In this document: positions 1-11,230 of the stretch, piece after piece
Layout of the letters: every line of letters starts with the position of its first letter
Position numbering within the stretch: position 1 is the first letter of the stretch
DNA from: Bullera alba
Lineage: Eukaryota > Basidiomycota > Tremellomycetes > Tremellales > Bulleraceae
Reading direction: 5' to 3'
DNA length: 64,000 bases
NCBI GenBank assembly: GCA_001600095.1
Contig: BCIX01000002.1
Span: 1,178,001 to 1,242,000, forward strand
Translations under genes and position numbers: made by a program
The notes under the pieces: generated by a model
Seen by the model: only the letters and a program-made list of their open reading frames with translations
What the model was told of the DNA's origin: nothing
Databases searched by the model: none

Positions 1-1132
1 CGTTCAGCGTGAGGGGAGAGACGCTGAACGAGTCATAGTCATCACTGGTCGCTGTGGAGCAGAGTGAGTCATGCATACGGAAGACTACAGACCATGCTAA
101 ACATCTTAGACTCTACGCGAATTCGAGGATTTTGCATGGCGTGCGGAACAGACTTGACGTCGAGTCAATGCCGCCAGAGAGAAAGCAGCGTTTGGTTAAA
201 GCCAGAGATGCGGCACAGACTCTGCTCGAGATGTGTCTCAGAGGCCAGCAAGTGGGTTCCTGGCGAATCGAGCTTTGGTGACCGAGTTATTGACCAGATT
301 TCTGCAGTATAAGAAGAACTTCCGCTTCGCCAATCTGTACACTCGTGAGTCATCCCTAGCCAGACTGTACTGACTCGCAGACGTCAATATCGCTTTCGCC
401 GCTCGTTGCCTGATTCGCTTGACCAGCTTGATTCCTGAGGGACTGGATACTCGACAAGTTGGACGGGACGTCGAGAAAGTTGCCCAGGTTCTCACACAAG
501 GTATGTCCATGTAACAAGTCCTTCACTGACGTTTACAGTTCCTGGCTTCCAATACGCCACGTTCCTTCGAGACGTACTCAGCCGCGCGCGTCGACAGAGG
601 GTGTTGCCTCCTCCGACCCGGCCGCCATCACCAGCCCGCAATCCGACTCTGTCGGCTGTAAGCGATGCGCCATTCGGCTCGACGCCGCCGAACTTCACTG
701 CTATGGGCGGGCCAACGACTACAAGCGACTCGACGTCGGCCGGATTCAACTTTGGCATATCCCCAGCCGACGCAGGTACCGGTTTCGATTTTGGATACGC
801 AGAGCAGCTCTTCAATCAGCCTCTGGGACAGACTACTCCGAGTCAAAATTACGTGAGTCGTGGTCCTCAGTCTGGACAGTCAAAATGCCGCTAACATGCG
901 ATAGTTTGACAATAATCTGAACATCGAGGCGAAAGGATTCGTCGATCAAGGTGGATACAACCTCGATTCTTGGTTCCCTTTCCCTCCATTAGGTGAGTTG
1001 CGGGCGTGAGGCGTTATCCGGCATCCGGTCCTGACTGACATCTCGTCAGAATCAGAGAATTCAGTACAAGGACATGCGGGATCGTACGGGGATTTGGGGT
1101 CGGACGGCAGGGGTGGGAGCCAGTATTTCTAG
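1..1132 (+). CDS. Fungal-specific transcription factor, C-terminal part (5' end outside window)
   Basis: Only the 3' part of this gene is present; the zinc-cluster DNA-binding region would lie upstream of the window. Exons join across short introns at about 64-109, 252-286 (35 bases, GTGGGT donor), 349-384, 500-538, 854-903 and 992-1049. The joined protein contains stretches such as KARDAAQTLLEMCLRG, FLQYKKNFRFANLYT and VNIAFAARCLIRLTSLIPEG. These resemble the helical end of the fungal-specific transcription factor middle homology domain. A low-complexity Pro/Ser/Thr/Gly tail follows (PPPTRPPSPARN), then an FNFG/FDFGY stretch typical of activation regions, and it stops at TAG 1130-1132. The family regulates transcription in the nucleus; the target pathway cannot be told. 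The first exon and its reading frame (bases 1-63) are uncertain. Confidence 0.7.
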
Positions 1133-1493
1133 GTCAAGCGAAGTACAGGCCACTGCAGGATTGCAAAACGCATGCATACGCATGTCCTGTTACAGTATAC
1201 CACGGTTTCCAAGCTCTGTGTACAGTCGACACCGTCAGGTCGTGGGCTGTGGTGTCGAGGCCGGGAGACATTATTCCAGAATCAAACAAGACTCCACCTC
1301 CCCGACGTCGGTAGCTACTCTTGGTTCCGAGTATGGCATGAAGAACCGACTTGACAAGCTCATGTTATGATGAAATGTAGTGCATACAGTCGTGATGTAA
1401 TCGCTACAGCGAACACTTTGAAGTGATCAGATTATAAATGTTTAAGAGTTCTCAAATTATAAGGAGGTAGGAAAGGTCGGGGGCCTTGCGCGC
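1133..1493. other. Convergent intergenic region
   Basis: This is the space between the stop codons of the transcription factor (+) and the opsin (-), so it should hold both 3' untranslated regions. It is AT-richer near 1370-1460. I see no gene or structured element in it. Confidence 0.6.
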
Positions 1494-2565
1494 TTAGCTA
1501 GAAACGGCGGTGGCCTCGGACAGTCGTGGCTGGTCGTTGGTGATCTGGTTGGGAGTCTGAGGACCGGGTCGGATGTGAGAACCGGCAGTGTGGGGGTGGT
1601 TGTCGACGGCGGTGACAGGGGCGTCGTACTTGCCCTTCTTGCCGAAGAAGTTCTTCTTGGGGGCCTCAGAGGTCGAGTTTGGGCCGAATCGCGAGGTCTT
1701 CTCAGCGTCGTAGGCGGTAGCACCAACAGCACCAGTGGAGAATTTACCGGAAGACAGCTGGAGGACGGTCAAGTCGAGCTTGGACAGCGAGTAGAGGTGG
1801 TAGAGGGTGAAGACTGGCTTGGCGATCAAATCGAGGATACCGTAGGCGATCATCTCAGAGTCTGGCGAGATGACGTTGCCACCGTCGGCAACACCCCAGA
1901 TGACGGGGTAGACGAGCCAGACAACAGAGAGGAAGATGGCGGACGAGGTGAAGGCTCGCTTGTATCCTGGGCCAAGGGCGGCGGCGGAAGTTCGAGCTGG
2001 GCCGATGAGAACCCACCAGATGTAGAACAGAGCGGCGCAACCAAAGGCGAAGAAACCCCATTTGTAGGTCGACTCGACGAGGGCACCGACAAGACCGGTG
2101 ATAATCATGACAAGGTCGAAGAAGATGAGGGTGATAATGTCAGAGAGTGGGAGACCGGAGGCGAGAACAAGGGTGAGGAGCAGAGCTGGGGTGGTGATGA
2201 CCCAGTCGATGTATCGAGTGTACCAGATCTGCCTGTAGACGCCAGCTGGGAAACCCTCAGATCCCCACTCGGTGGCAATGTTGGCGAAGCCGAGGTCGGA
2301 AGCCATGGTGAAGTAGGCAATGGAAGCAGTGGACAAAACGATCTGTAGAAGATTAGCACGTGTAACTACAATTGTATTGTGGACTCACGACGGCGGTTTG
2401 ATGGAAGACTCTCTGACCCCTTGGGATCATGAAGTGCCAGATGAGGATACCAAGATCAACGGCGGTCATGATGGAGAAGACAGCCCATAGCCAGCTAGAG
2501 CCTCGGCTGGTAATGTGTTGCTGGGCTCCCGAGGGAGGGTTGACATCGAGCGCGGTGTTGGCCAT
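1494..2565 (-). CDS. Microbial (type-1) rhodopsin, fungal opsin
   Basis: Seven-helix retinal protein of about 341 residues, encoded by two exons (2565-2389 and 2342-1494) around a 46-base intron. Helix C reads RYIDWVITTPALLLTLVL. It keeps the Asp that serves as Schiff-base proton acceptor (bacteriorhodopsin D85; codon 2205-2207). Helix G reads ILDLIAKPVF and keeps the retinal-binding Lys (K216; codon 1818-1820) and the D212 equivalent. The proton-donor position D96 is Thr (codon 2172-2174), so fast outward pumping is doubtful and a slow pump or sensor is possible. The cytoplasmic tail after helix G is long (about 95 residues) and Ser/Thr/Pro-rich, with the basic patch KKNFFGKKGK. It acts in the plasma membrane or an endomembrane. 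Family assignment is firm; function (pump or sensor) is inference. Confidence 0.95.
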
Positions 2566-3773
2566 CTTGTCGGTGCTGTAGTGTGTGGTAACTACTAGAG
2601 TGTGAGGTCGCTGAACTGAGATGAGCTACTGAGGGAAAAGATCGAGGCGAATGGTCTGGCTTATATGGACTCGAACGAGATGGTTTGTTGATGGCCTGGC
2701 AGACGTCATTTTGAGCTCTTCGTCATCCGTTCCCAGTCATGCGACTCACCGAGGAGATCAATCCGGTTCGGTCTTAGCGATTACTGAACACCCTAAGCGA
2801 AAATAGTAAGACTGGGTGGAGCAGCAGGTCAGCTGGCTAAGAATAGACCCGTTTGACCCGTCGATGGGAAGGCTAGATGCATCATGCCAGAGCAGGCCAG
2901 AGCCCACGGCCGCGCTCGTGCCGGACATTATCGCCATGTGGAGGTAGTATCTTGGGTGGTGAGAGACTCTGGACTCACGATTGAGCTAGAAAGACAACGT
3001 GGTCAGTCTCAATCTCGACAATGATGCCGGAATACAGGAGCGAGGCGCGAGACAGCTCGGCTGATGCAGGCAATGTTCTGCCCAAGTCTTCCCATGTTCG
3101 GCAAGGCTGGTTCTTTGGTCTCGATTGTGTTGCGAAATATTGACATCAGTGGCGAAAATGACAGAGATCGGATTGAATCATTGACGTCATGACGTCGATG
3201 CCTGTCGCGCCAGATCGGCCAGGGGCGAGAACAAGCCTAATTTGGTGCCTCGCTCTCTTGCCGAAAGTTGCCGAAAAATCGGAGATTCCAGCCGAGTGGG
3301 AGATGGATAAACCTGGATAAAGCCGGGCGCGGCGATAAGTCGAAGAGGTCCAGGAAGGTCCAGGAGGGTCCAAGAGTCCACCAGCAGGAGCTACTCTGAG
3401 CTACTCGATTATCTGTAGCCTACTTGTACTGTATTTTGTAACACATGACAAGAGCCTACGTCATCAGGCAGCTAATAAGGACTATCAACCGGCCTAGCTA
3501 GATCATCTGAATGACTGAAGCAGATGACTGTGAGACGTCAGCGGCCTTTGCGGTCGATCATCGTGGTGTGTACAAGTCGTAAGTCGTAATGTTAGACTTG
3601 AAGCTAGTCTAGCTATACAGAGCTATACTGTAGATTGGTGGTTGCTTAGAGCGGCAGAGAGCAGCTTTAGAGCCCGTAGACGCCGTGCATGTGATGCTGA
3701 TCTAGAATGATGTTATCGCCGCATCTCCGTCCTCCACGTTTCTGCTATACTATTCTACAACTCCTCCCACGGT
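2566..3773. other. Long 5' region of the opsin gene; no coding gene seen
   Basis: This 1.2-kb stretch lies upstream of the opsin and downstream of the AGC1 carrier stop codon. No convincing ORF is present. It carries several ACGTCA motifs (2703-2708, 3184-3189, 3458-3463, 3535-3540). A short imperfect direct repeat of the GGTCCA(G/A)G(A/G) type lies at about 3347-3378. It is unusually long for this compact genome, which suggests regulated transcription of the opsin. Confidence 0.55.
3182..3197. promoter_or_regulatory. Perfect CRE/ATF palindrome with an adjoining half copy
   Basis: TGACGTCA at 3182-3189 is a perfect ATF/CREB-type bZIP site. It is followed directly by TGACGTCG at 3190-3197. 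It lies about 620 bases upstream of the opsin start codon. Binding is inferred from the motif only. Confidence 0.5.
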
Positions 3774-6715
3774 CTACGACTGCAGGACCTTTGGCAAACT
3801 CGACACCTTTTGACTTGCAGACTCCTGGTCGACCATGCCAAACCTCGATGAGCAATCCAGCATGATCCTCAGCGCGTTCCTAGCCCTGATCCTCGAGATG
3901 TCCGAACTCTGTCTCGCCGCCCTAGTCGTCACCGGCTGCTCGGCCCACGGGTACGGCGCGTGCTTATGCAACATCTCGTAAACGACCAATGTCGTGGCAA
4001 ACTGAGGTGAAGATCGGATAACTCGGGCGACACCACCCTTGAACAGAGCTACGTCGTCAATAGACCATCACGCGGAGCAGTGACTCACCCTTTGGACCCT
4101 CCTCGATAGAGATTTTCCTCAAGCCGTCGAGGATACCCTTGTACACGGTCTCACCGGCCCTAGCTTGCGATTGCAGTCGTGTCTTGACGACGTCTACACG
4201 TCAGCGGCGGAAGAGGCGGGTGTCACTAACCGAATGGTGTTGTCAGGTATGCAGCCGGCATTCCAGATACACCGGCAGCTGTGAGCAGCTCTCCGAACGA
4301 AAGGACCTTTCCTCTTCGGCCCTCGTGGAAGACGTCTTTCTGTGGGAGTCGGGTCAGCAAAGCTTCCCAACACGGTCCAGACTACTACTCACCTTGAGGT
4401 GGGCATATCTTTCGTATGTGGTCAGCTTAGTGTCACCAGGTTACGCGGCGGCGAAACTCACGAAGTGAAGTAAATCATAGACTAGAGGTATCAGCAGCCA
4501 GCTACATCATCGAAACTTACGAATGGGACATCTCGACAGAAGCAAGCAGTGGCACCCTGTACCCGTCAGTGTCGATAGCGCCAATGTCTCTCGGACCCAC
4601 CTTGTAGAGACCGATCAGACCCAACGACTTGATGATATGCACGGCGCCCTTAGGCACGGCACCAGCACCCTCGGCTCTCGTCAATTCTCCAGCCTGCTCA
4701 TCAGCACCGCACCTCCTTAGGATGACTCACCATTTGCAGCCTGATCTTTGTAATCTCGAGCGGGTTCGTCACGATGACCTGACAACCTCCAGCGGCACCA
4801 CCGGCAAAGATCTCCATGTAAAGGGGGATGTATCCCGTCTCCGGATCCGTCGCCTTCTTCCTCACCAAGTCGTTGACGGTCAACTTGATGGCTTTTTCTG
4901 GTGCGACTCCAACAAGCTGGGGCATGACTCCTCGGTAGAAAGCTCGTACCCCGCCCTCGTTGGCGTACACTTTCTTGATGCAGTCCCAAGCGTTCCTGTA
5001 CAGCACCTCTCCGACGACCTTTGATCGCTGATTCTGCAGACGAGTCTTGACCAGATCGATAGGGTAGACCACCTGAATGTTTCAGCACAACTCCTCCTGC
5101 GTCGACTCACGTATGCACCGATGCCTCCGGCTATACCTCCTTGAATGAAGTTGTATGTCGACTGAGCCACGGTGGACAGGAACCCGCCCGAAGCAGCCTT
5201 TTCTACTGGCCCAGCAACCACTGGCGGCGACCACTATGAGAGACGTCAACGCTGCAACCGTCGCAGCCATAACGATTCAGACGCACCTTGGCGTCCAAGA
5301 GAGCCTGGAAGTCGGTGAGGGTTAGACGCTGATTGGACCCGCTGCCGCCTCTTGATGCAAAGTGCCAGATGATGTTGGCCTACAGAGTCAGCCCTATCAC
5401 CATACCGAAGCACTCGCCTCCATCGGGGTGAACATTCCGTATCTCATGCTGGCAGCAGCCTCGTTCAAAAAGTCTGACACATCTATCCTTCCATCTTTCG
5501 ATTTTCTGACAGCATGCTGAATGATTCGTTCGGCGGCATCCATTTCTGCTAGTGTCAGTAACGCAGGGTGACCAAAGACATACCTCGAATGACTGCGAAG
5601 TCAGCGCATATCCTGCATTTGGGAACTCACTGTTGTGGAACGCAATGACTTCCGAATAACTAATCTTCATACCCGGGTTCATGGTACACAACGTTGGCAG
5701 TCTCTCCAGGACCGAGTCGGACAATTTGTGACCGGCGATTTCCTGGTCACTCAGCTACACGCCCCTGGCGCTTGGACTCACAACAATGATTCTCTGGAAT
5801 TCCTGGGGAGCGATGTAGCCATCTCCATCCTGGTCAAAGTAGTGGAACGCCTGCCTCAGTCTCTCTCCCTGGTATCCTTTGATAAGTTGGGTGAATTCAG
5901 AATCTGGACATTAGCGTTGGTCGCATTCCTGTCACCTACAGCCAAGGACATGTCGTCCCCCTCTTTTCCCAATGTACAGCTTCATCCAATCGCAGTCAAA
6001 GTCGAATGCTAGAACAGCTCCATCAGCAGATTATATGGCTCATCGCTGCGATACAACTCACGTATACCGCTGGCCGCAGTGTTGGCGGAAAGGACAGCCT
6101 TAAATTCATCGAAACCAATGGATCCAGAGGCGTCGCTACGATTGTCAGAGGTTGGAAAGTCGGTCATACTCACACATCGAATATCTGAAAGGCAAGTTGA
6201 TAGTCCGCATCGGGCTACACAATTAGCATAGGCTGAAGATTGACATCCTACCCTTTTCAGGACTAAATGGAATCAGCTCGGTATCAACTGATGCTACTCA
6301 CGCGTCTCAAACACAACGAAATCCTCGAACGACACAAGGCCTCGCTTCGATCCATCGGCGACTTTGAAGACTGCGAAGAGTTGATCAGCCTACATCTTGA
6401 CGCTTTGCGCAGTGTGCCCACGGATGGAATATTGCTCTCGCTTTATCCGGTTGAATCCTTCTTCCGTAGGCGCAATAGCGTCAATGAACTGGGTTGCGTT
6501 GAGGTACCTGTACGGTTCGATCAGAGCCTGCCATCAACCAGATCGAGCTACACCCACTTGACGCCATCCGTTCCTTCCGAGGCATGTCTATCAAATGTCC
6601 TTCTCCACCTGCTCAACTCATTTTCGGCGGGTTGAACAACCGAAGTCAACGAGCCCGCTGTCGACTTCAACGTCGACGTCAGCCGCGACGTCAGCGGTTC
6701 TTGCGAGTCGGCCAT
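3774..6715 (-). CDS. AGC1: Calcium-binding mitochondrial aspartate/glutamate carrier (Aralar/citrin type)
   Basis: Carrier of the mitochondrial inner membrane that exchanges aspartate and glutamate and supports the malate-aspartate shuttle. The N-terminal half is an EF-hand domain. Canonical loops [12 protein letters not shown] (about 6190-6095, split by an intron) and [12 protein letters not shown] (about 5835-5800) have Asp at 1 and 3 and Glu at 12. The C-terminal half has the three carrier signatures [20 protein letters not shown] and [10 protein letters not shown]. It also has the AGC-specific stretches [17 protein letters not shown] and [15 protein letters not shown]. Many short introns interrupt it. 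The ATG at 6715 ([10 protein letters not shown]) is the first in frame with the EF-hand part. The C-terminus after [14 protein letters not shown] runs on for about 55 Ser/Arg-rich residues. Intact EF loops suggest Ca2+ regulation as in animals. Confidence 0.93.
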
Positions 6716-7046
6716 CTGGTCTTGATTTCCGAGTGTCGTCGGGGTATATACCGCAGTGAGCTGCTTCTTGCTCAACCTTTGCTGCCTGACCTGTCGTCGT
6801 CGCGGTCTGGTGTTGCACCGGTAGTATGGTTTGCGATTGTGCTTTCGGACGATTAAAGGCGAGTTGACTCCGCACTTGGGCTTTTAACCGGTCACCGGTC
6901 CGACTCCGGAACTATCTGGGTGACTGACTGCCTTGACACGTCATGCTGCTGATAAGCAACTGCGAGGTCGCGACTTCAGTCCGCGATATGATATGAGCGC
7001 AACTCGTACATGAATACCTTTCGCGAACATCAATCACAATCTATAC
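6716..7046. promoter_or_regulatory. Divergent promoter between AGC1 and the RGG-protein gene
   Basis: These 331 bases separate two outward-facing start codons. A palindromic GGTATATACC lies at 6742-6751, about 27 bases before the AGC1 ATG, which is too close for a usual TATA box. The repeated ACCGGTCACCGGTCCGACTCCGG region lies near 6887. No coding gene is seen. Confidence 0.45.
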
Positions 7047-7618
7047 ATGGAAGCTTTCGGATTGCCTACGGGCTTTGGGAAGCAGGCACTGCCAGCCAAG
7101 GCGCCAGGAAACGCAGAAGCAGGTCCTTCAACCGAGAAACCACAGGGATCTGGCGGCAGAGGCGCAAGAGGCATAGTCGGCGGAGGAAAGAGTAGAGGAA
7201 GGGGAAGGGGAGGAAGATCTTCGCATGAGCCTCAAACGCATCAGCCAGAGGTGAGCGAACTGGACGCAGAAGGCTTCAATGGTGGTATCAAGGTGTGTTG
7301 TTACATCGTTTCTCTTTTGTATCAACTGCTAATCGGGTATAGCGACCATTCTCATCTTCGAACCATTATGCAACAGGTCCAGCTGTGATGCCAGTTTTCG
7401 AGAACCGGTTCGAGCACGGACGAGGAGGAAGAGGGCAAAGCCAGCGAGGAGGCAGGGGTCGTGGTGGTGGCCGCGGAGGCGGTGGAGGAGGAGGCGGCGC
7501 TCGTGGAGGCGGGCACGATTCCACGGAACGAGGCTTCTTCAGCGAAAGCTTCTGCCAAGATCCATGGAAGGAGCTACTGGACGCGATGGAAGCGAAGAGG
7601 GCCCAAGCGGCAACGTAG
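7047..7618 (+). CDS. Small RGG/glycine-arginine-rich protein
   Basis: Predicted 173-residue protein from two exons (7047-7292 and 7343-7618) around a 50-base intron with a CTGCTAATC branch point. The N-terminal third contains SRGRGRGGRSS. The middle holds a dense RGG/GRG tract (about residues 109-138) encoded by GGN repeats. It ends with a non-repetitive acidic segment, GFFSESFCQDPWKELLDAM. RGG boxes usually bind RNA and are methylated on arginine, so an RNA-related role is likely, but I do not recognise the family. The ATG at 7047 gives an ordered start (MEAFGLPTGFGKQ); the ATG at 7010 is in another frame. Confidence 0.7.
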
Positions 7619-7865
7619 TATCGGCACTGTTGGGAGGGAGGTGAGTGTGGCTTTGTGTACAAGACTTGGTTCGCTGAGGAGCTCCTTAGCAGTACCGTTC
7701 CTTCCCTTTCCGATCCAGACGCTTAGGCGATCATCTGTCGTTGTCACGAATATCACGAACTATCACGATCAGAGTATCCCATCTACCATGCATCCACCTG
7801 TAGTAGTCCACGGAAACCACTCCCGACAAGGCATTATAAAAGCAATTTCCCGACCTTACCCGCAT

Positions 7866-10249
7866 CTAGATTTTCAAATGTCTCCACCTCTCTGGGTTCT
7901 TCTCTTTCATCTTGGCCAGCACTGTGTTCCATCTGGCAGTCGCTTTGGCGTACTCATCCGACACCTGAAGCTCCTCATAATGTCGATACCACCGAAGTAC
8001 CACATGCGACGCTTTTAGACTAGACCATGGCATCAGCTTCGCTTGCTCGGGACTTTCTCGTAAGCATGACCCACCGTTTCTTGTGGAAGTGTCTGACCTC
8101 AAGAGTCTCTAATGACGTTGCCCGGGAGAACGCCACGTACATCTGGCCTGGAACCTTTCAGCTCATTTCGAAGCGCGAGATACAGACAGCAAACACACCA
8201 CATGCGAAGACACGGTCCAGGTCGATCCTCAACCTCGGAATAGATTGCCCCTGACCTGGTGAAATATCAGCCTGTCACGCACGTCTATCACTTACTCTTA
8301 CGAATGGTGATAGCCTATCAGATGTCAACATCAGTAGACCTCTACGCAACTCAACGCCTGCTCACCCAAGCCAGAATAAGAGGAACCTGTAATCTGCACG
8401 CCTCCATGGTGTTGTTGGCGTTGTTTATTTGGACGATCATTCTTGGTATCAGTATCCGCTGATACTGGCGCACTTTGCAGTGCTTGGACGGCAGGAATTC
8501 GATGACGGGCCACTTTTCCGCAGGGTCCACAGAGTCTCCCGGAACCACCAGGACACCTGTTTGACTAGCCTCGTCTCGTGTCTGGAATGCCACGATTTTA
8601 CCTGAGAAGAGAGTCAGCCCAGTCAAATCAGCCAAAACAAGACTTGCCAAGACTGCCGTTGACTAGGCCTCCATCCTGCAATCGAGAGATCAGTGTCTGG
8701 TGGTGTGCGTATCATCTCACTCGCAGATTCTGCGACATATTAGCCCCGCATACCAATGGAATGCCGCACTCACTGTCACGAGCATGACTTGAGCCCCCAC
8801 TTTCAAATCCACTGACTCAAGCCACTTGGTATCCCGGTTCAGCAAGGCCGTTGCTTCTTCATCGCCCACGCGTTCTCCGCTAGAGGTCTTGCCTCCGAAG
8901 TCGACGGCCTTGAAAAGGTAGACCTCGTCTTGGATGGCGTTCAATTTTGCCTGATTCAACTTCTGGACCTGCTTGCGCTTGGAGAAGCTACCGATGAGTT
9001 AGTTGCTTGTCCCACTATTTGCGCGGATAACGTACAGGCAGACGGGTTCGATACCGTCTTCGTACATGATCTCCCTGTCGGCGCCATTTATGATCTTGTA
9101 GTCCTCCATGTGCATGGCACCTTTCCGCATGTTTGCGAGGAGATTGATGAATGGAGCTTCTTCTTGACGAAAGACGGTGTCCAGGATCATAATATTGCGT
9201 TCCAGGAAGATCTCCGACCAGCAAGGTGCCTCGAAGGCGTAAATGGCTGGAGGCCCACCGTCATCGGAGATGGGGCCCAGTTGAAAAAAGTCTCATGACA
9301 GTATGATCTGCGAGACCGTGAGCTGTGAGCTTACCAGCTCCTGTTCCGAAGAGCTGACCTGCAGGCCGCCAAACGGTCGGTGATCGCCTCGAAGCCTCTT
9401 CCCAATGTAGTCGAGCTTGGTTAAAAGGTGCCCGTCGATCATCGATACTGATCAAAGTCAGCATCAGTACGTACCAAAACCCCAGGGGACAGTTGTACTG
9501 TAGCTTACTTTCGTCAGTCAGGAGGGCATCCGTCTCGCGCCATCTATACGCTGCAGGCTCCCAAGCCTCAATAACCGAGGCCAGAGTAGCAGCAGGCAGT
9601 TTGCCCAGCCCGATGCCCGCCCAGCCGTGCAGAGTTGTACCACCGATGTTCCTGCGCCTGATCAGCGACTTCGCTGCGCCATCTGACACTCAGATCCCGG
9701 CAAGTCCAGTACTGGCCGTGACTGCAAGGCGCCAAGGACCTTCATGTAACGCGGCACTTCTACTGGCGGGGTCCTGAAGGGCGGCGTTATGTGCGGCATT
9801 TAGGGAGTCAAAAGCCGCGATGATGGCTCTCACGACTACCGATTTGCCGCGTCCAGCTGGCCCAGTGAAGAACACAGATTCTCGCTTGAGAGCCCTGTTG
9901 ACAATCTCTTGTTGCTCAGGCGTAAGCTCTGGCTCCGGCTCGGGCACCACCGGGTCGAGGGGGATGGGGGGAACCGCCTTTGCCCCGTTGGAAAACGTCT
10001 GCTCATCTGCCCACCAGTCTATGGCATCGGACTCTAGGGAGCTGGAGAGAGCGATATAGGGGTCGATAGCAGGCATAGTAGGAGCGGGTGGGGTGAGAGG
10101 GCCTGGAGGACTTTGAGGAGTCAAGGGAGTGAAGGGTGCGGTGGCCTCTGTCGACCCTGTTCCGGCCCTAGAACGAAGGTGAGCAGAGGTGCAAGGGGTA
10201 GGAGTAGTACCTACGATGCAATCGCTCCGTTCATTTTCGCCACAATCAT
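7866..10249 (-). CDS. PIF1-family 5'-3' DNA helicase
   Basis: SF1B DNA helicase of the PIF1 type, which unwinds DNA during genome maintenance. Motif I (Walker A) is GPAGRGKS, motif Ia region GTTLHGWAGIGLG, motif II DEISMID (split by an intron), and the C-terminal motifs SQGQSIPRLRIDL-like (read as QGQSIPRLRIDLDRVF) and MYVAFSRATSLETLE are intact. The tail ends RWRHLKI at TAG 7866-7868. The first exon (10249-10215, MIVAKMNGAIAS) joins in phase across a 47-base intron to AGTGSTEATAPF and a Pro-rich N-terminus. No clear mitochondrial targeting peptide is seen, so a nuclear form is favoured. The N-terminal extension before motif I is short (about 80 residues). Its 3' end faces the RGG gene. Confidence 0.9.
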
Positions 10250-11230
10250 CTCATACCGAAGGGATTGGCGACAAGATTCTAGGGACTACGCTGTTGCAGC
10301 GTAGGTCGGCCGTCGGAGGGTGCGGAAGACGTCACTCTTGGAATACAGGAGGCCCATCCCAAGTTGACTGATCGATGTGTAGTGCGTGGGACACCAAGTG
10401 ATGGCAATACTTTGAGTTCAGAGAATCACACAAGATCAGTGATGCGAGTGATAGAGAGAAGTGTTCAAGTTGGTACAGTGGACTGTGGACCTTTGTCGAG
10501 GAAGACAGCGGACAGCCGGCTATTCCGCCACTGCCGCGCTGGCCCGCTGGGTGCCCAAAGCTGAAACAAGCACTCGCCACCCTTTCCGCCGGAAATTTCG
10601 CCCACTGTAAGCAAGCAAGATCCTTGAATCTGAACTTGCATGCGCGGTGAAGAGTCAAGCTATCACACACGGGTCCGAGCTCAAGCTCAAAGGTCTCGAC
10701 CCATACGGTAGTCTGTCCCGCTGTCGCAAAAGGAGAGATTGTGAGACGATATCCATCGTACGAACTACAAACCGTCATTAGATCTGAAGGTCTCGGAGTA
10801 TAGTCGGTTCGCCACCCTGCGTTGCCCCGCTCGTTCCCGCGCGTGACATTAGCGCGTTTGTTTCCCTGAAGTTTCAGCGGAATACAAGCTTAAAACCTCG
10901 AACAACACAAACGTCCTAATCAAACATTCAACCTGGTTTGAAGCTCGGTTGGCCCGTTCTTTTGTCTGCACCTTCACGTCCTTTCACAACTCCAACATCT
11001 CACTCCCTCACCTATCGGCCTGTTTCGTCAAGAACGCTTTCTCCCGACGGTCCTCAGCATAGTTCGTGTCACAGGACGTCGCGCTGAGACACTCGATCAG
11101 CCCTCGGACCAGCTCGGACCCTCCGATCGATCCCGGGACTTACAGCGTGAAAAGTGACTCCCAACCCAGCTTTGGCTAGCGTTGGAGTCGTCGGCAAGAG
11201 TGCCATCACTCTTCGCCGCCAGAGGACGGA
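10250..11230. other. Divergent intergenic region between the PIF1 helicase and CSC1 channel genes
   Basis: About 980 bases between two outward-facing start codons. It holds an uninterrupted minus-strand reading frame of 148 codons (10332-10778), but its product shows no recognisable domain and is rich in Ser, Leu and Cys without order. I do not call it a gene. The stretch 10860-11040 (pyrimidine-rich, CAACACAAACG, TCACAAC) looks like the 5' leader and promoter of the channel gene. Confidence 0.5.

Noticed and set aside
200..300. Apparent frame break in the transcription factor gene
   Set aside because: A 35-base intron at 252-286 restores the frame with the expected protein, so no frameshift is needed.
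1575..2348. 257-codon plus-strand frame opposite the opsin
   Set aside because: It is the antisense shadow of the opsin exon; its product is a Gly/Glu/Asp-rich string with no domain.
7430..7510. GGN-rich tandem repeat that might be a satellite
   Set aside because: It is in frame and codes the RGG tract of the small protein.
10332..10778. 148-codon minus-strand frame between the helicase and channel genes
   Set aside because: No recognisable motif, no splice pattern like its neighbours and unordered composition; it more likely lies in promoter sequence.
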